This document shows, piece after piece, positions 26,131 to 34,097 of a stretch of DNA of 64,000 nucleotides (its first letter is position 1; each line of letters begins with the position of its first letter). A program made the position numbers and the translations under genes. The stretch is from Pseudomonas soli (lineage in GTDB: Bacteria; Pseudomonadota; Gammaproteobacteria; Pseudomonadales; Pseudomonadaceae). Under the pieces are notes generated by a model, which searched no databases, was not told the origin of the DNA, and saw only the letters and a list, made by a program, of their open reading frames with translations. Location of the stretch: NCBI RefSeq assembly GCF_900110655.1, contig NZ_FOEQ01000009.1, forward strand, positions 1 through 64,000. The letters are read 5' to 3'.

Positions 26131-26727
26131 TTATTGAGCGTTGGCCTTTTCGGCAGCCAGTTCTTCCAGGTCGATGTAGCGGTTGCCAATGCGTGGGTGC
26201 AGGCGGCCACCGTCGGCGGCGCCCAGTACCACGACGATCTCGTCGGCACGTGGCGCATCTTCGATCTGCATTTCCAGGGTGATGTAGTGCGAGCGCAGGC
26301 CTTCGTCGTCCTTCTGCATCATCGGGATCTGGATCGAGGTGCCGGGGCCGCCGCGCTTGTTGGTGAAGCTCAGGTAGCTCTTGGCCTGCACGGCTTCGCG
26401 GTAGTGGTTGCCGAAGCGCAGGGTGTGGATCACCGCCGAGGCGTGCTCGATCTCGCCGTCGGCGCCGACCACGGCGGCCTTGCCGTAGGCCTCGATCTTG
26501 TCGGCTCCGCCGATGGCGGCGGTCAGGCGCTCGACCATCAGCGCGCCCAGTGCGGAGCAGTTGGCGCGGATCTCCGGCTTGAGGTCTTCGACGAAGCCGC
26601 GACCAGCCCATGGGTTCTTGATCACCACGGCCAGGCCGACCATGGTCACCGGCTTGTCGGTGGCCTTGCCGCCTTCGATGCGGGTCTCTTCGGAGTAGGT
26701 GACGATCTTGCGGATTTCGAAACTCAT
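26131..26727 (-). CDS. AA_synth (DUF1185) family protein
   Basis: 198 residues. The pattern EIRKIVTYSEET...GGKATDKPVTMVGLAVVIKNPWAGRGFVEDL at the N-terminus and GGPGTSIQIPMMQKDDEGLRSHYITLEMQIEDAPRADEIVV toward the C-terminus match the family annotated as amino-acid synthesis protein. To my knowledge its biochemical role is not established. The start at 26727 follows AGGAG at six bases; an upstream start at 26778 would lie inside the operator. It is the first gene of the minus-strand operon that runs to the NUDIX gene, directly behind the palindromic operator. Being promoter-proximal suggests a main catalytic or binding role in the pathway. Confidence 0.85.
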   Translation of the reverse strand: MSFEIRKIVTYSEETRIEGGKATDKPVTMVGLAVVIKNPWAGRGFVEDLKPEIRANCSALGALMVERLTAAIGGADKIEAYGKAAVVGADGEIEHASAVIHTLRFGNHYREAVQAKSYLSFTNKRGGPGTSIQIPMMQKDDEGLRSHYITLEMQIEDAPRADEIVVVLGAADGGRLHPRIGNRYIDLEELAAEKANAQ

Positions 26728-26766
26728 GGGGGGCTCCTGGTTAGGGTTATCAGCTCTTGTTGTCTG

Positions 26767-26778
26767 ATGGTATACCAT
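26767..26778 (-). promoter_or_regulatory. Perfect palindromic operator ATGGTATACCAT
   Basis: It lies 40 bases upstream of the AA_synth gene start. The surrounding TGTCTGATGGTATACC and the downstream TAATA are shared with the site at 28681, in front of the flavin reductase/monooxygenase operon. It is a likely site for the GntR/FCD regulator of the island. Confidence 0.7.
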
Positions 26779-26943
26779 AATATTCGATGTGCAAGAGCCG
26801 GTCGAAAATTTCTCTCACCGGAGGACGAAAGGCTGTGTGCCTGGCTTGGATTCGGAGGCGATGCATCTATCGAGCGCCCCCCGCGCGGCGCTCGATCTCA
26901 CAGGTGCAGAACCTGCCCCGACGAACATTTCAAGGCGACCCGC

Positions 26944-26990
26944 AAAAAAAGCCCGCTCGCGCCGGCCACGGGGGCCAACGCGAGCGGGCT
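26944..26990 (-). terminator. Intrinsic terminator of the monooxygenase operon
   Basis: On the minus strand, AGCCCGCTCGCG pairs with CGCGAGCGGGCT and is followed by a run of seven Ts. It lies 31 bases beyond the stop of the luciferase-like monooxygenase and cleanly separates the two minus-strand operons. Confidence 0.9.
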
Positions 26991-27020
26991 GGTCCCCGCA
27001 ATCAATCAGGCAAAGGGAAT

Positions 27021-28064
27021 TCAGGCGAACGCCGGGACCACTTCCTTGATGAACAGCTCCAGCGACTTGCGTTTCTCGGCATGGGGCAGGCTGTTGTCGC
27101 ACCAGAAGCTGAACTCGTCGACGCCTAGCTCCTGGTAGTACTTGATGCGCGCGATGATTTCTTCAGGGGTGCCGATCATGGTGTTCTTGCGGATGTTCTC
27201 CAGCGCGAAGGCTGGCACCTCGGCGAACTTCGATTCAGGGCTTGGCTCGAGGAAGCCGTTGACCGGCACGCTCTTGTTGCCGAACCAGGCATCGAAGGTG
27301 CGGTAGAAGCGTGAAATTGCCTGGGCGCCGACCTTCCAGCCGTCCGGCTCGGCAGGGCTATGCACGTGGGTGTGGCGCAGCACCATCAATTGTGGGCGCG
27401 GCACGTCCGGGTTGTTGTCCAGCGCGGCCTGGAACTTGTTCTTCAGGTCCAGCACCTCTTCGTCGCCCTTCATCAGCGGGGTGACCATGACGTTGCAACC
27501 ATTGGCCACGGCGAAGTTGTGCGAGTCCGGGTCGCGGGCGGCGATCCACATCGGCGGCATGCCCTGCTGGACCGGCTTTGGCACGCTGGTGGAGGTGGGG
27601 AAGTTGTAGATCTCGCCTTCATGGGCATAGTCGCCTTGCCACAGCTGGCGCACCGCCGGGACCATTTCGCGCAGGGCCTTGCCGCCGTCGGTGGCCGGCA
27701 TGCCGCCGGCCATCCGGTCGAACTCGAACTGGTAGGCGCCACGGGCCAGGCCCACTTCCATGCGGCCATTGCTGATCACGTCGAGCAGGGCGCATTCGCC
27801 GGCGACGCGGATCGGGTTCCAGAAGGGCGCGATGATGGTGCCGGCGCCCAGGCGGATTTTCTCGGTGCGCGCGGCCAGGTAGGCCAGCAGCGGCATCGGG
27901 CTCGGCGAGATGGTGTACTCCATGGCGTGGTGTTCGCCGATCCACACGGTGCTGAAACCGCCGTCTTCGGCCATCAGGGTCAGTTCGGTGAGGTCTTCGA
28001 ACAGCTGGCGGTGGCTGACCTGCTCATCCCAACGTTCCATGTGCACGAACAGCGAAAATTTCAT
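27021..28064 (-). CDS. LLM-class flavin-dependent monooxygenase (luciferase-like)
   Basis: 347 residues with the luciferase-type TIM-barrel pattern: MKFSLFVHMERWDE, GFSTVWIGEHHAMEY, IRLGAGTIIAPFWNPIRVAGECALLDVISNGRMEVGLARGAYQFEFDRMA, MIGTPEEIIARIKYYQELGVDEFSFW. Such enzymes use reduced FMN from a separate reductase to insert oxygen; family members include RutA (uracil ring opening), alkanesulfonate and heterocycle monooxygenases. The flavin reductase gene lies just upstream in the same operon. It starts at 28064 behind GAGG. It is probably the key enzyme of the island, attacking a small ring or amide; the substrate is not readable. Confidence 0.92.
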   Translation of the reverse strand: MKFSLFVHMERWDEQVSHRQLFEDLTELTLMAEDGGFSTVWIGEHHAMEYTISPSPMPLLAYLAARTEKIRLGAGTIIAPFWNPIRVAGECALLDVISNGRMEVGLARGAYQFEFDRMAGGMPATDGGKALREMVPAVRQLWQGDYAHEGEIYNFPTSTSVPKPVQQGMPPMWIAARDPDSHNFAVANGCNVMVTPLMKGDEEVLDLKNKFQAALDNNPDVPRPQLMVLRHTHVHSPAEPDGWKVGAQAISRFYRTFDAWFGNKSVPVNGFLEPSPESKFAEVPAFALENIRKNTMIGTPEEIIARIKYYQELGVDEFSFWCDNSLPHAEKRKSLELFIKEVVPAFA

Positions 28065-28137
28065 GGGGCTTTTCCTCGGAGCTTTGTTGTTGTCGCCCGC
28101 CGGGGCAGGCGCTCTAAGTGGAATCGGTCGTCAGGGT

Positions 28138-28623
28138 TCAGGCGAAGGCCGGCAGGCTGGCCATCTTGCCGCGGCAATAGACCATCGGGCGGGGCGCCTC
28201 CTGGGGGACGATCAGGTTGTGTACCTTGCCGACCATGATGGCGTGGTCGCCGCCTTCGTATTCACGCCACAGTTCGCATTCGATCACGGCGGTGGCGCCG
28301 GCCAGGATCGGGTTGCCCAGTTCGCTCAGGGTCCACTCGATGCCGACGGCCTTGTCCTTGCCTTTTTTCGCGAACGCATACGCCTCGGCCTGCTGTTCAC
28401 CGGAGAGCAGGTGAATGGCGAAGCGCTTGTTCTTCATCAGGACAGGGTAGGAGTCGGAGCTGTAGTTGGGGCAGAACAGCACCAGCGGCGGGTCCATGGA
28501 CAGGGAGGAGAAGGCGCTGGCGGTGAGGCCGACGATCGAGCCGTCGTCGTCCAGGGTGGTGATGACGGTTACGCCGGAGGGGAAGGAACCCAGGACGTGC
28601 TTGTAGACGGTTGCGTCGATCAT
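28138..28623 (-). CDS. Flavin reductase, copy 2 (partner of the LLM monooxygenase)
   Basis: 161 residues, the same length as the copy at 23253-23738 and clearly homologous throughout (LGSFPSGVTVITTLDDDG, LTASAFSSLSMDPPLVLFCPN, GGDHAIMVGKV). It is predicted to reduce FMN or FAD with NADH for the monooxygenase encoded 73 bases downstream. The start at 28623 follows AGAGG at eight bases. It is first in a two-gene operon behind the operator-like site at 28681. Confidence 0.9.
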   Translation of the reverse strand: MIDATVYKHVLGSFPSGVTVITTLDDDGSIVGLTASAFSSLSMDPPLVLFCPNYSSDSYPVLMKNKRFAIHLLSGEQQAEAYAFAKKGKDKAVGIEWTLSELGNPILAGATAVIECELWREYEGGDHAIMVGKVHNLIVPQEAPRPMVYCRGKMASLPAFA

Positions 28624-28680
28624 CTCGTGTACCTCTGAAAAGGCTGCGGTGGTCCGCGGTTTTTATCGTTGATGTGTCTG

Positions 28681-28692
28681 ATGGTATACCGT
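28681..28692 (-). promoter_or_regulatory. Operator-like palindrome ATGGTATACCGT
   Basis: One mismatch from the perfect palindrome at 26767, 57 bases upstream of the flavin reductase start. The flanks TGTCTG before and TAATA after are identical at both sites, and both have TGCAAG a little downstream. It is a likely second site for the same GntR/FCD regulator. Confidence 0.65.
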
Positions 28693-28856
28693 AATACCTA
28701 TATTGCAAGCGGAATTTTCTGTGGCCTGGAGTTCACGATAAACGGTGCAAACCCCGTAATTACTGGCCTTGGTGTAGACATTCGTGCTGCGTGACGGTGC
28801 AAGGAGCGGATCAGTTGCGCTGAAAATGAGCAGTGCAGTGTTGTCAAACTGTTGGA

Positions 28857-28871
28857 ATACCATAATATGGT
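28857..28871 (+). promoter_or_regulatory. Third operator-like site upstream of the permease
   Basis: ATACCATAATATGGT contains ATACCATAATAT, which is also present in the 26767 operator region, and is itself an inverted repeat (ACCATA-A-TATGGT). It lies about 70 bases before the NCS1 permease start, so all three transcription units of the island carry a related motif. Confidence 0.5.
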
Positions 28872-28939
28872 CTGCAGCTGAGAGGCCGCCCCGAGCGGTT
28901 TCCATACAACGATAAAAACGACCTTTCGAGCTGAATCCT

Positions 28940-30343
28940 ATGTCCCAACCGTCGTCGCAACACCATCTCGTCGAGCAACACACGGTCGATTACGTGCCAC
29001 CGTCCGAGCGCCATGGGAAGGCGCGCGACCTTTTCACCCTGTGGTTCAGCACCAACATCGCGCCGCTGCCGATTGTCACTGGTGCCATGGTGGTCCAGGT
29101 GTTCCATCTGAACTTGCTGTGGGGGCTGCTGGCCATCGTGCTGGGGCATCTGCTGGGTGGGGTGGTGATCGCCCTGGCCTCGGCGCAGGGGCCGCAGCTG
29201 GGCATTCCGCAGATGGTGCAGAGCCGCGGCCAGTTCGGGCGCTATGGCGCACTGCTGATCGTGTTCTTCACCGCACTGATCTACGTCGGTTTCTTCATTT
29301 CCAACATCGTCCTGGCCGGCAAGTCGATCCACGGCATCGCCCCCGGCGTGCCGATGCCCGCCGCCATCGTCATCGGCGCCCTGAGCGCCACCGCCATCGG
29401 GGTGATCGGCTACCGCTTCATCCATACGCTGAACCGCGTCGGCACCTGGGTGATGGGCTCGGCGCTGCTGGCCGGCTTCATCATGATGTTCGCCCAGGAA
29501 CTGCCGGGCGATTTCTTCAGCCGCGGCGCGTTCAACCTGTCCGGCTTCGTTGCCACGGTGTCGCTGGGCATCATCTGGCAGATCAGCTTCTCGCCCTACA
29601 CCTCGGACTACTCGCGCTACCTGCCCCGTGAAGTCGGCATCGCCAAGCCGTTCTGGGCCACCTACCTCGGTGCCACCCTGGGCACCATCCTGTGCTTCAG
29701 TTTCGGTGCGGTGGCGGTGCTGTGCGTGCCGGAAGGCACCGACGCCATGGTGGCGGTCAAGCAGGCCACCGGCTGGCTGGGCCCGGTGCTGATGGTGCTG
29801 TTCCTGCTCAACATCATCAGCCACAACGCCCTCAACCTCTACGGTGCGGTGCTGTCAATCGTCACCGCGATCCAGACCTTCGCCGCCCATTGGACGCCGA
29901 GCATCAAGCTGCGGGTGGTGCTGGCGGGGGTAATCCTGGTGGGTTGCGGTCTCGTGGCGCTGAACGCCTCGGCCGACTTCATCGGCCAGTTCATCGGGCT
30001 GATCCTGGCGCTGTTGCTGGTGCTGGTGCCGTGGGCGTCGATCAACCTGGTGGACTTCTACCTGATCAAGCGCGGCGAGTACGACATCGCCTCGATCTTC
30101 CGCGCCGATGGCGGCATCTACGGGCGCTTCAACCACCACGCGATCATCGCCTATGCCTGCGGCATCCTGGTGCAGCTGCCGTTCGCCAATACGTCGCTGT
30201 ATGTCGGGCCGTATTCGAACATTGTCGAAGGAGCCGACCTATCGTGGCTGTTCGGGCTGCTGGTGACAGTGCCGCTGTACTACTGCCTGGCAACGCGGGC
30301 ACAGCCGGAAATGGCGCAGCGGGTGGTCGGCGTCAAATCCTGA
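28940..30343 (+). CDS. NCS1 family nucleobase/cation symporter
   Basis: 467 residues with about twelve membrane segments starting near residue 35 (DLFTLWFSTNIAPLPIVTGAMVV). The pattern QMVQSRGQFGRYGA...SFSPYTSDYSRYLP matches NCS1 carriers, which import cytosine, uracil, allantoin, hydantoins, thiamine or similar small rings with H+ or Na+. It is divergent from the monooxygenase operon and shares an operator-like motif, so it probably imports the substrate of the island. That makes a small nitrogen heterocycle the best guess. The ribosome-binding site before 28940 is weak. Confidence 0.9.
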   Translation: MSQPSSQHHLVEQHTVDYVPPSERHGKARDLFTLWFSTNIAPLPIVTGAMVVQVFHLNLLWGLLAIVLGHLLGGVVIALASAQGPQLGIPQMVQSRGQFGRYGALLIVFFTALIYVGFFISNIVLAGKSIHGIAPGVPMPAAIVIGALSATAIGVIGYRFIHTLNRVGTWVMGSALLAGFIMMFAQELPGDFFSRGAFNLSGFVATVSLGIIWQISFSPYTSDYSRYLPREVGIAKPFWATYLGATLGTILCFSFGAVAVLCVPEGTDAMVAVKQATGWLGPVLMVLFLLNIISHNALNLYGAVLSIVTAIQTFAAHWTPSIKLRVVLAGVILVGCGLVALNASADFIGQFIGLILALLLVLVPWASINLVDFYLIKRGEYDIASIFRADGGIYGRFNHHAIIAYACGILVQLPFANTSLYVGPYSNIVEGADLSWLFGLLVTVPLYYCLATRAQPEMAQRVVGVKS

Positions 30344-30364
30344 AATTTGCGACAAACTCATCGC

Positions 30365-30410
30365 CGGGCACGCCTACTCCCGCACAGCCGGCAGGAGCAG
30401 GCGTGTCCCG
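30365..30410. terminator. Hairpin between convergent permease and chemoreceptor genes
   Basis: CGGGCACGCCTACTCC and GGAGCAGGCGTGTCCCG pair over about 15 positions with one bulge and one mismatch, around a GC-rich loop. It could be a bidirectional terminator or a REP-type palindrome common in Pseudomonas. Confidence 0.6.
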
Positions 30411-30428
30411 CGATAGTCGTAAGGCCGT

Positions 30429-32051
30429 TCAGACCTTGAACTGCGCGACCAGCCCGTTGAGTTCCAGCGCCAGCTGTGACAAGTCCTGGGCCGATACGCT
30501 GGTTTGATTGGCCCCGGTGGTTGTCTGCATCGCCAGGTCGCGGATATTCATCAGGTTGCGGTCCACTTCCCGTGCCACCTGCGCCTGTTCCTCAGTGGCG
30601 CTGGCGATCACCAGGTTGCGCTGGTTGATCGAGGCGATGGTCCGGGCGATCAGCTCCAGAGCCCGGCCGGCCGATTGCGCCACCTCCAAGGTGCCGCTGG
30701 CGCGGCCCTGGCTGCTGTGCATGGCACTGACTGCGCGCTCGGTGCCGATCTGGATGGCGCCGATCATCTGCTCGATCTCCGCCGTGGATTGCTGCGTGCG
30801 GTGGGCCAATGCGCGCACTTCGTCGGCGACCACGGCGAAGCCACGGCCTGCCTCCCCAGCTCGGGCGGCCTCGATGGCGGCATTGAGCGCCAGCAGGTTG
30901 GTCTGGCCGGCAATCGCGCCGATCACATCCAGCACGCGGGTAATTTCGTTGGCGCTGTTGGCCAACCGTTCGATCTCTGTGGCGGTACCGGTGACGTCGT
31001 CGACCAGGTGCTGAATCGAAGCGAGTGCCTGGTTAACCTGGTCTTGACCATCACGGGTGGTCTGGTCCGCGTCTTGCGAGGCTTCGGCGGTGCTCACGGC
31101 GTTGCTGGCCACTTCCTCGACGGCACTGGTCATCTGGTTGACCGCGGTGGCGGCCTGGTCGATCTCGGTGCTCTGCAGCAGCAGGTCACGGCTGGTGTCC
31201 TCGGTGACGCCGTGCAACTGCTCCGAGGCCGAGGCCAGGCGGTTGGAGGAGGTGGCGATCTTGCCAATGGTCTCGCGCAGGCTTTGCTGCATGCGGCGCA
31301 GAGCGTGCAGCAGCAGCGCGGGTTCGTCCTGGCCAGCCACTACGATCTCGCGAGTCAGGTCGCCAATGGCAATACGTTCGGCCACCATGACGGCCTCCGC
31401 CAGCGGCGTGACGACACTGTTGGTGAACAACAAGGCGACGGCGACCAGCACCAGAATGATCAGCAACAGCGCAATGACGATTGCCCGCAAGGCATCGTCC
31501 CCAACATCGCTGCTGTGCTGCGAGGCGGTGTGCGCACCTTTGTAGTTGAAATCAACCAGTGTCGACAACGCGTCCATCATATGGTCCGCCCGCTGGATCA
31601 GCGGGCCGCTGATCTGTTGCTTGGCTTGCGTCATGCGGCCTTCGTTGATGTTCGCGAGTACCTGAAGCTGCAGGTCGGTGTATTGCTTGCGCGCCTCGAG
31701 AAAGGCACTGAACAGGTTGCGATCTTGCGGACCATCGATGGTCGACTCGTAGCTGTTCAGGCTGTTGCGCAACGTATCTTCAATGCTGCCAAGCAAGTGC
31801 AGGCTCGTTCCCTCGCCGCTGCTGTCCTCAAGGGCAGCACGCAGTGTGGCCGCACGCTCCTTGGCGAGGCTGGAGCTAATGCCGTTGAGCGCAATCATGG
31901 CCGGTAGCCAGTTAACCCGGATTTCATCCGTGGCACTGTCCATTCGTTGGGTTTCGTACACTGCGACCCCACCCATGGACAGAATGAGAACAGCCAGGGT
32001 GGTGAAAAAACAGCCAGCCCTTTTGCCGATTTTCATGTTTCTAAGCAGCAT
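30429..32051 (-). CDS. Methyl-accepting chemotaxis protein (four-helix-bundle sensor), copy 1
   Basis: 540 residues. One membrane segment near the N-terminus (about 10-32), a periplasmic helical region of about 150 residues (RMDSATDEIRVNWLPAM onward), a second membrane segment (about 190-212), a HAMP domain and a signalling domain with the conserved hairpin (GEAGRGFAVVADEVRALAHRT). There is no C-terminal methyltransferase-docking pentapeptide. The start at 32051 has AAGGA before it; a longer frame to 32132 lacks support. It relays a periplasmic signal to CheA/CheW encoded elsewhere. Ligand unknown; a link with the adjacent permease island is possible but unproven. Confidence 0.93.
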   Translation of the reverse strand: MLLRNMKIGKRAGCFFTTLAVLILSMGGVAVYETQRMDSATDEIRVNWLPAMIALNGISSSLAKERAATLRAALEDSSGEGTSLHLLGSIEDTLRNSLNSYESTIDGPQDRNLFSAFLEARKQYTDLQLQVLANINEGRMTQAKQQISGPLIQRADHMMDALSTLVDFNYKGAHTASQHSSDVGDDALRAIVIALLLIILVLVAVALLFTNSVVTPLAEAVMVAERIAIGDLTREIVVAGQDEPALLLHALRRMQQSLRETIGKIATSSNRLASASEQLHGVTEDTSRDLLLQSTEIDQAATAVNQMTSAVEEVASNAVSTAEASQDADQTTRDGQDQVNQALASIQHLVDDVTGTATEIERLANSANEITRVLDVIGAIAGQTNLLALNAAIEAARAGEAGRGFAVVADEVRALAHRTQQSTAEIEQMIGAIQIGTERAVSAMHSSQGRASGTLEVAQSAGRALELIARTIASINQRNLVIASATEEQAQVAREVDRNLMNIRDLAMQTTTGANQTSVSAQDLSQLALELNGLVAQFKV

Positions 32052-32220
32052 GGATATTCCTTGACGTGAGATAAATTTACACGTCAAGAGCATGGTGGCG
32101 CGGCGACTTACGGAGTAGTCGGCGAAGACCACACGCTACTGCGAGTTTTTCTGACTTTTTATCTGCGTGAATTGTGATGGGAAGGGGGCGCACGGCTGCG
32201 CCCCACACTGCTGCGAATGG

Positions 32221-33846
32221 TCAGACCTTGAATTGCGCCACCATCGCGTTCAGCTCCACCGCCAGGCGTGAAAGGTCCTGGGCCGCAGCGCTGGTCTGGT
32301 TGGCGCCTGCCGAAGTCTGCATCGCCAGGTCGCGGATGTTCACCAGATTGCGGTCGACCTCCCGCGCCACCTGGGCCTGCTGTTCAGAGGCCGTGGCGAT
32401 CACCAGGTTGCGCTGGTTGATCGTGGCGATCGCCTCGGCGATCAGTTCCAGGGCCCGGCCGGCCGATTGCGCCACTTCCAGGGTGCCGCCGGCGCGGCCC
32501 TGGCTGCTGTGCATGGCGTTGACCGCGCGCTCGGTGCCGGTCTGGATGCCGCCGATCATCTGCTCGATCTCCGCCGTCGACTGCTGGGTGCGGTGGGCAA
32601 GGGCGCGTACCTCGTCGGCGACGACGGCAAAACCACGGCCCGCCTCGCCGGCACGGGCGGCCTCGATGGCGGCGTTGAGGGCCAGCAGGTTGGTCTGGCC
32701 GGCGATCGAACCGATCACGTCGAGCACCTGGCTGATCTGGTTGGCGTGGCTGGCAAGTTGCTCAATTTCCTCGGCGGTGCCGGTCACGTCATCGACCAGG
32801 TGCTGGATCGAGGCCAGTGCCTGGTTGACCTGGTCGCGGCCGTCGCGAGTTGTGCGGTCGGCGCCTTGGGAAGCATCGGCGGTGCTCACGGCGTTGCTGG
32901 CCACTTCTTCGACAGCGGCGGTCATCTGGTTGACCGCGGTGGCAGCCTGGTCGATCTCGGCACTCTGCTGGTGCAGGCCGCGGCTGGTGTCTTCTGTAAC
33001 GCTGTGCAATTCCTCGGAGGCCGAGGCCAGCTGGTCGGAGGAGGCGGCGATCCGCCGCAAGGTATCGCGCAGGCTGTGCTGCATGCGGTTCAGGGCGCGC
33101 AGCAGCAAGGCCGGCTCGTCGCGGCCGAGCACGGTGATCTCGCGGGTCAGGTCGCCGGTGGCGACGCGCTCGGCCACGGCGACGGCGTCGGCCAGCGGCA
33201 CGATGATGCTGCGGGTGAGGAGGGTGGCGATGGCGACCAGCGCGAGCAGGATCACGGTGATGGCGCCGATGATCAGGGCAAAGGCTTCGTCCGAGGCCGC
33301 ACTGCTGCGCTGCGAGGCCTGCTCGGCGCCCTGGGTGTTGTAGGCGATCAGTTCGCCCAGAGCCTTCATCATGCTGTCGGCGTATTCGGCCAGCGGGCCG
33401 TTGACCAGGCGGCGGGCTTCGTCGAGCTGATCGTTGCCGGCGGCGCTGCGAATGGCCTTCTGCAGGCCGTGGTAACGCTCGCTGAGGCCGATGAAGGCAT
33501 CGAACAGGGCGCGGTCGTCGGCTTTGATGATGGTGCGCTCGTAGGCCTTGAGGTCGCTTTCGAGCTGCTGGTTGACCTGGACGATCTTGTCCAGGGTAGT
33601 GTGACGTGCGCTGCTGCTGTCCTCCAGGACACTGCGCAAGGTGAGGGCGCGGGCTCGGCCCAGGTTGCTGCTGACTTCGCCCAGGGCGATTACCGCGGGC
33701 ATCCAGGTGATGCGGATCTCGTCGGTGGCGCTGTCCATTCTGCGGGTTTCGTACAGGGCGACCAGGCCCATGACCAGGACCAGGACCCCGAGCAGGGTGA
33801 ACATTCCTGCTGCCCGAATGCCAATCTTAACGTTCCGTAACTGCAT
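32221..33846 (-). CDS. Methyl-accepting chemotaxis protein, copy 2 (tandem paralogue)
   Basis: 541 residues with the same domain order as the neighbour at 30429-32051. The signalling halves are nearly identical while the periplasmic halves diverge, so the pair probably arose by tandem duplication followed by change in ligand range. Conserved elements include RMDSATDEIRITWMPA in the sensor and GEAGRGFAVVADEVRALAHRT in the signalling tip. The start at 33846 follows AAGGAG. Confidence 0.93.
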   Translation of the reverse strand: MQLRNVKIGIRAAGMFTLLGVLVLVMGLVALYETRRMDSATDEIRITWMPAVIALGEVSSNLGRARALTLRSVLEDSSSARHTTLDKIVQVNQQLESDLKAYERTIIKADDRALFDAFIGLSERYHGLQKAIRSAAGNDQLDEARRLVNGPLAEYADSMMKALGELIAYNTQGAEQASQRSSAASDEAFALIIGAITVILLALVAIATLLTRSIIVPLADAVAVAERVATGDLTREITVLGRDEPALLLRALNRMQHSLRDTLRRIAASSDQLASASEELHSVTEDTSRGLHQQSAEIDQAATAVNQMTAAVEEVASNAVSTADASQGADRTTRDGRDQVNQALASIQHLVDDVTGTAEEIEQLASHANQISQVLDVIGSIAGQTNLLALNAAIEAARAGEAGRGFAVVADEVRALAHRTQQSTAEIEQMIGGIQTGTERAVNAMHSSQGRAGGTLEVAQSAGRALELIAEAIATINQRNLVIATASEQQAQVAREVDRNLVNIRDLAMQTSAGANQTSAAAQDLSRLAVELNAMVAQFKV

Positions 33847-34097
33847 GCGACGCTCCTTGACGGTGGCTGGCAGGCGTCAAGAGCGCGGACTGACCGGGCT
33901 CGGCTGGAAGGGCTCTCGATGCACTGCGAAAGGGGATATATCCTCACGGTTCATGTTGTTTTTTTCTGGATGATGACACAGTGCCACTATTATTGACCAG
34001 TCGTTCAATGAAAGCTCGTTCCCTCGGGTATGTCGTCACTTGCTGACCGTTAGTCTTCATTGCGTCGCAAAAAGGGCCGCAGAGCGGCCCTTTCTTA

